A stretch of 20,353 nt of DNA from Nitrospirota bacterium (GTDB lineage Bacteria > Nitrospirota > UBA9217): NCBI GenBank assembly GCA_023229435.1, contig JALNZF010000041.1, positions 1 through 20,353 of the forward strand, written 5' to 3'. Shown here in pieces: positions 20,223-20,353 of this stretch (positions are counted from its first letter, which is position 1; each line of letters starts with the position of its first letter). Under the pieces are notes generated by a model. The model was not told the DNA's origin. It saw only the letters and a list, made by a program, of their open reading frames with translations, and did not search any database. The position numbers were made by a program, and so were the translations under genes.

Positions 20223-20353
20223 CTGACAACCTGCGTAGTTACCTTTATGGATATTGTGGGGGCCATCTCCGGTGTTCCATCGAGTGAACGCTGGACGATC
20301 TCTAACGGGGAAGATCGGAATAGTATGGTTTTATTATAGTAAGAACCGGGACG

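Larger units (their letters stand above)
19967..20353. other. Repeat-rich right edge, no gene
   Basis: I see no supported gene in these 387 bp. The left part has tandem duplications (ACTTCGACGAG twice at about 20011-20032; CTCAGTCGAGTCG twice at about 20033-20058). The middle is framed by an inverted repeat (20058-20074 and 20206-20222). The last 130 bp show nothing I can name. It is upstream of the activase gene on its strand, so its promoter should lie here, but I could not pick one out. Confidence 0.5.

Noticed and set aside
20060..20266. 68-codon minus-strand frame at the right edge
   Set aside because: It reads through the inverted repeat and has no domain-like features.

Overview
The window looks like chromosomal DNA of a Gram-negative, probably anaerobic bacterium. 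The Gram-negative signs are a lipobox-bearing secreted peptidase, a PAP2 phosphatase with a signal peptide and a membrane-anchored YibQ-type deacetylase. The anaerobic sign is a 1403-residue fused activase of the 2-hydroxyacyl-CoA dehydratase (archerase) type. Nitrospirota or a deltaproteobacterial lineage would fit the gene set and the many heptad-type intergenic repeats, but this is inference, not something proved here. No rRNA, tRNA, CRISPR array, intact transposase or prophage gene was seen.

Layout. Bases 1-407 hold no convincing gene but contain a helically phased array of YGRGACA motifs and a hairpin. They are followed by a broken response-regulator receiver fragment (408-566), a PAP2-family phosphatase (625-1173, +), a gene-poor gap, and a Y-family DNA polymerase (1528-2841, +). 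Then come four minus-strand blocks: dcd-type dCTP deaminase (2970-3488), a nitrilase-family amidohydrolase (3767-4573), and a likely transcription unit read from right to left: class I DAHP synthase (7748-8776), nitroreductase (7074-7706), clostripain-family C11 lipoprotein peptidase (5235-7043) and a small exported OB-fold protein (4779-5207).

Divergent from the DAHP synthase are a YibQ-type polysaccharide deacetylase (8967-9893) and tsaD (10019-11023), both on + and both without a visible Shine-Dalgarno. A RHH-antitoxin/PIN-toxin pair (minus strand, 11066-11724) follows, with a textbook promoter whose -10 lies inside a perfect palindrome. Next is a cold-shock-like neighbourhood: two convergent RhlE-type DEAD-box helicases (12240-13634 + and 13937-15265 -) and a CspA-type cold-shock protein (15407-15607 -). 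Between the two helicases sit a bidirectional terminator and a 218-bp MITE-like element with 37-bp imperfect terminal inverted repeats. The right end is filled by the giant activase fusion (15755-19966 -), which reads as two ASKHA activase modules followed by two HgdB-like modules.

The most distinctive features beyond ordinary genes are the internally duplicated activase/dehydratase-like polypeptide, the dispersed heptad and inverted repeats (GGTTCAG arrays directly after stop codons, a shared 17-mer at two distant sites, several palindromic intergenic elements), the MITE-like element, the phased motif array upstream of the broken receiver gene, and the palindromic operator candidates upstream of the toxin-antitoxin operon and of the first helicase.
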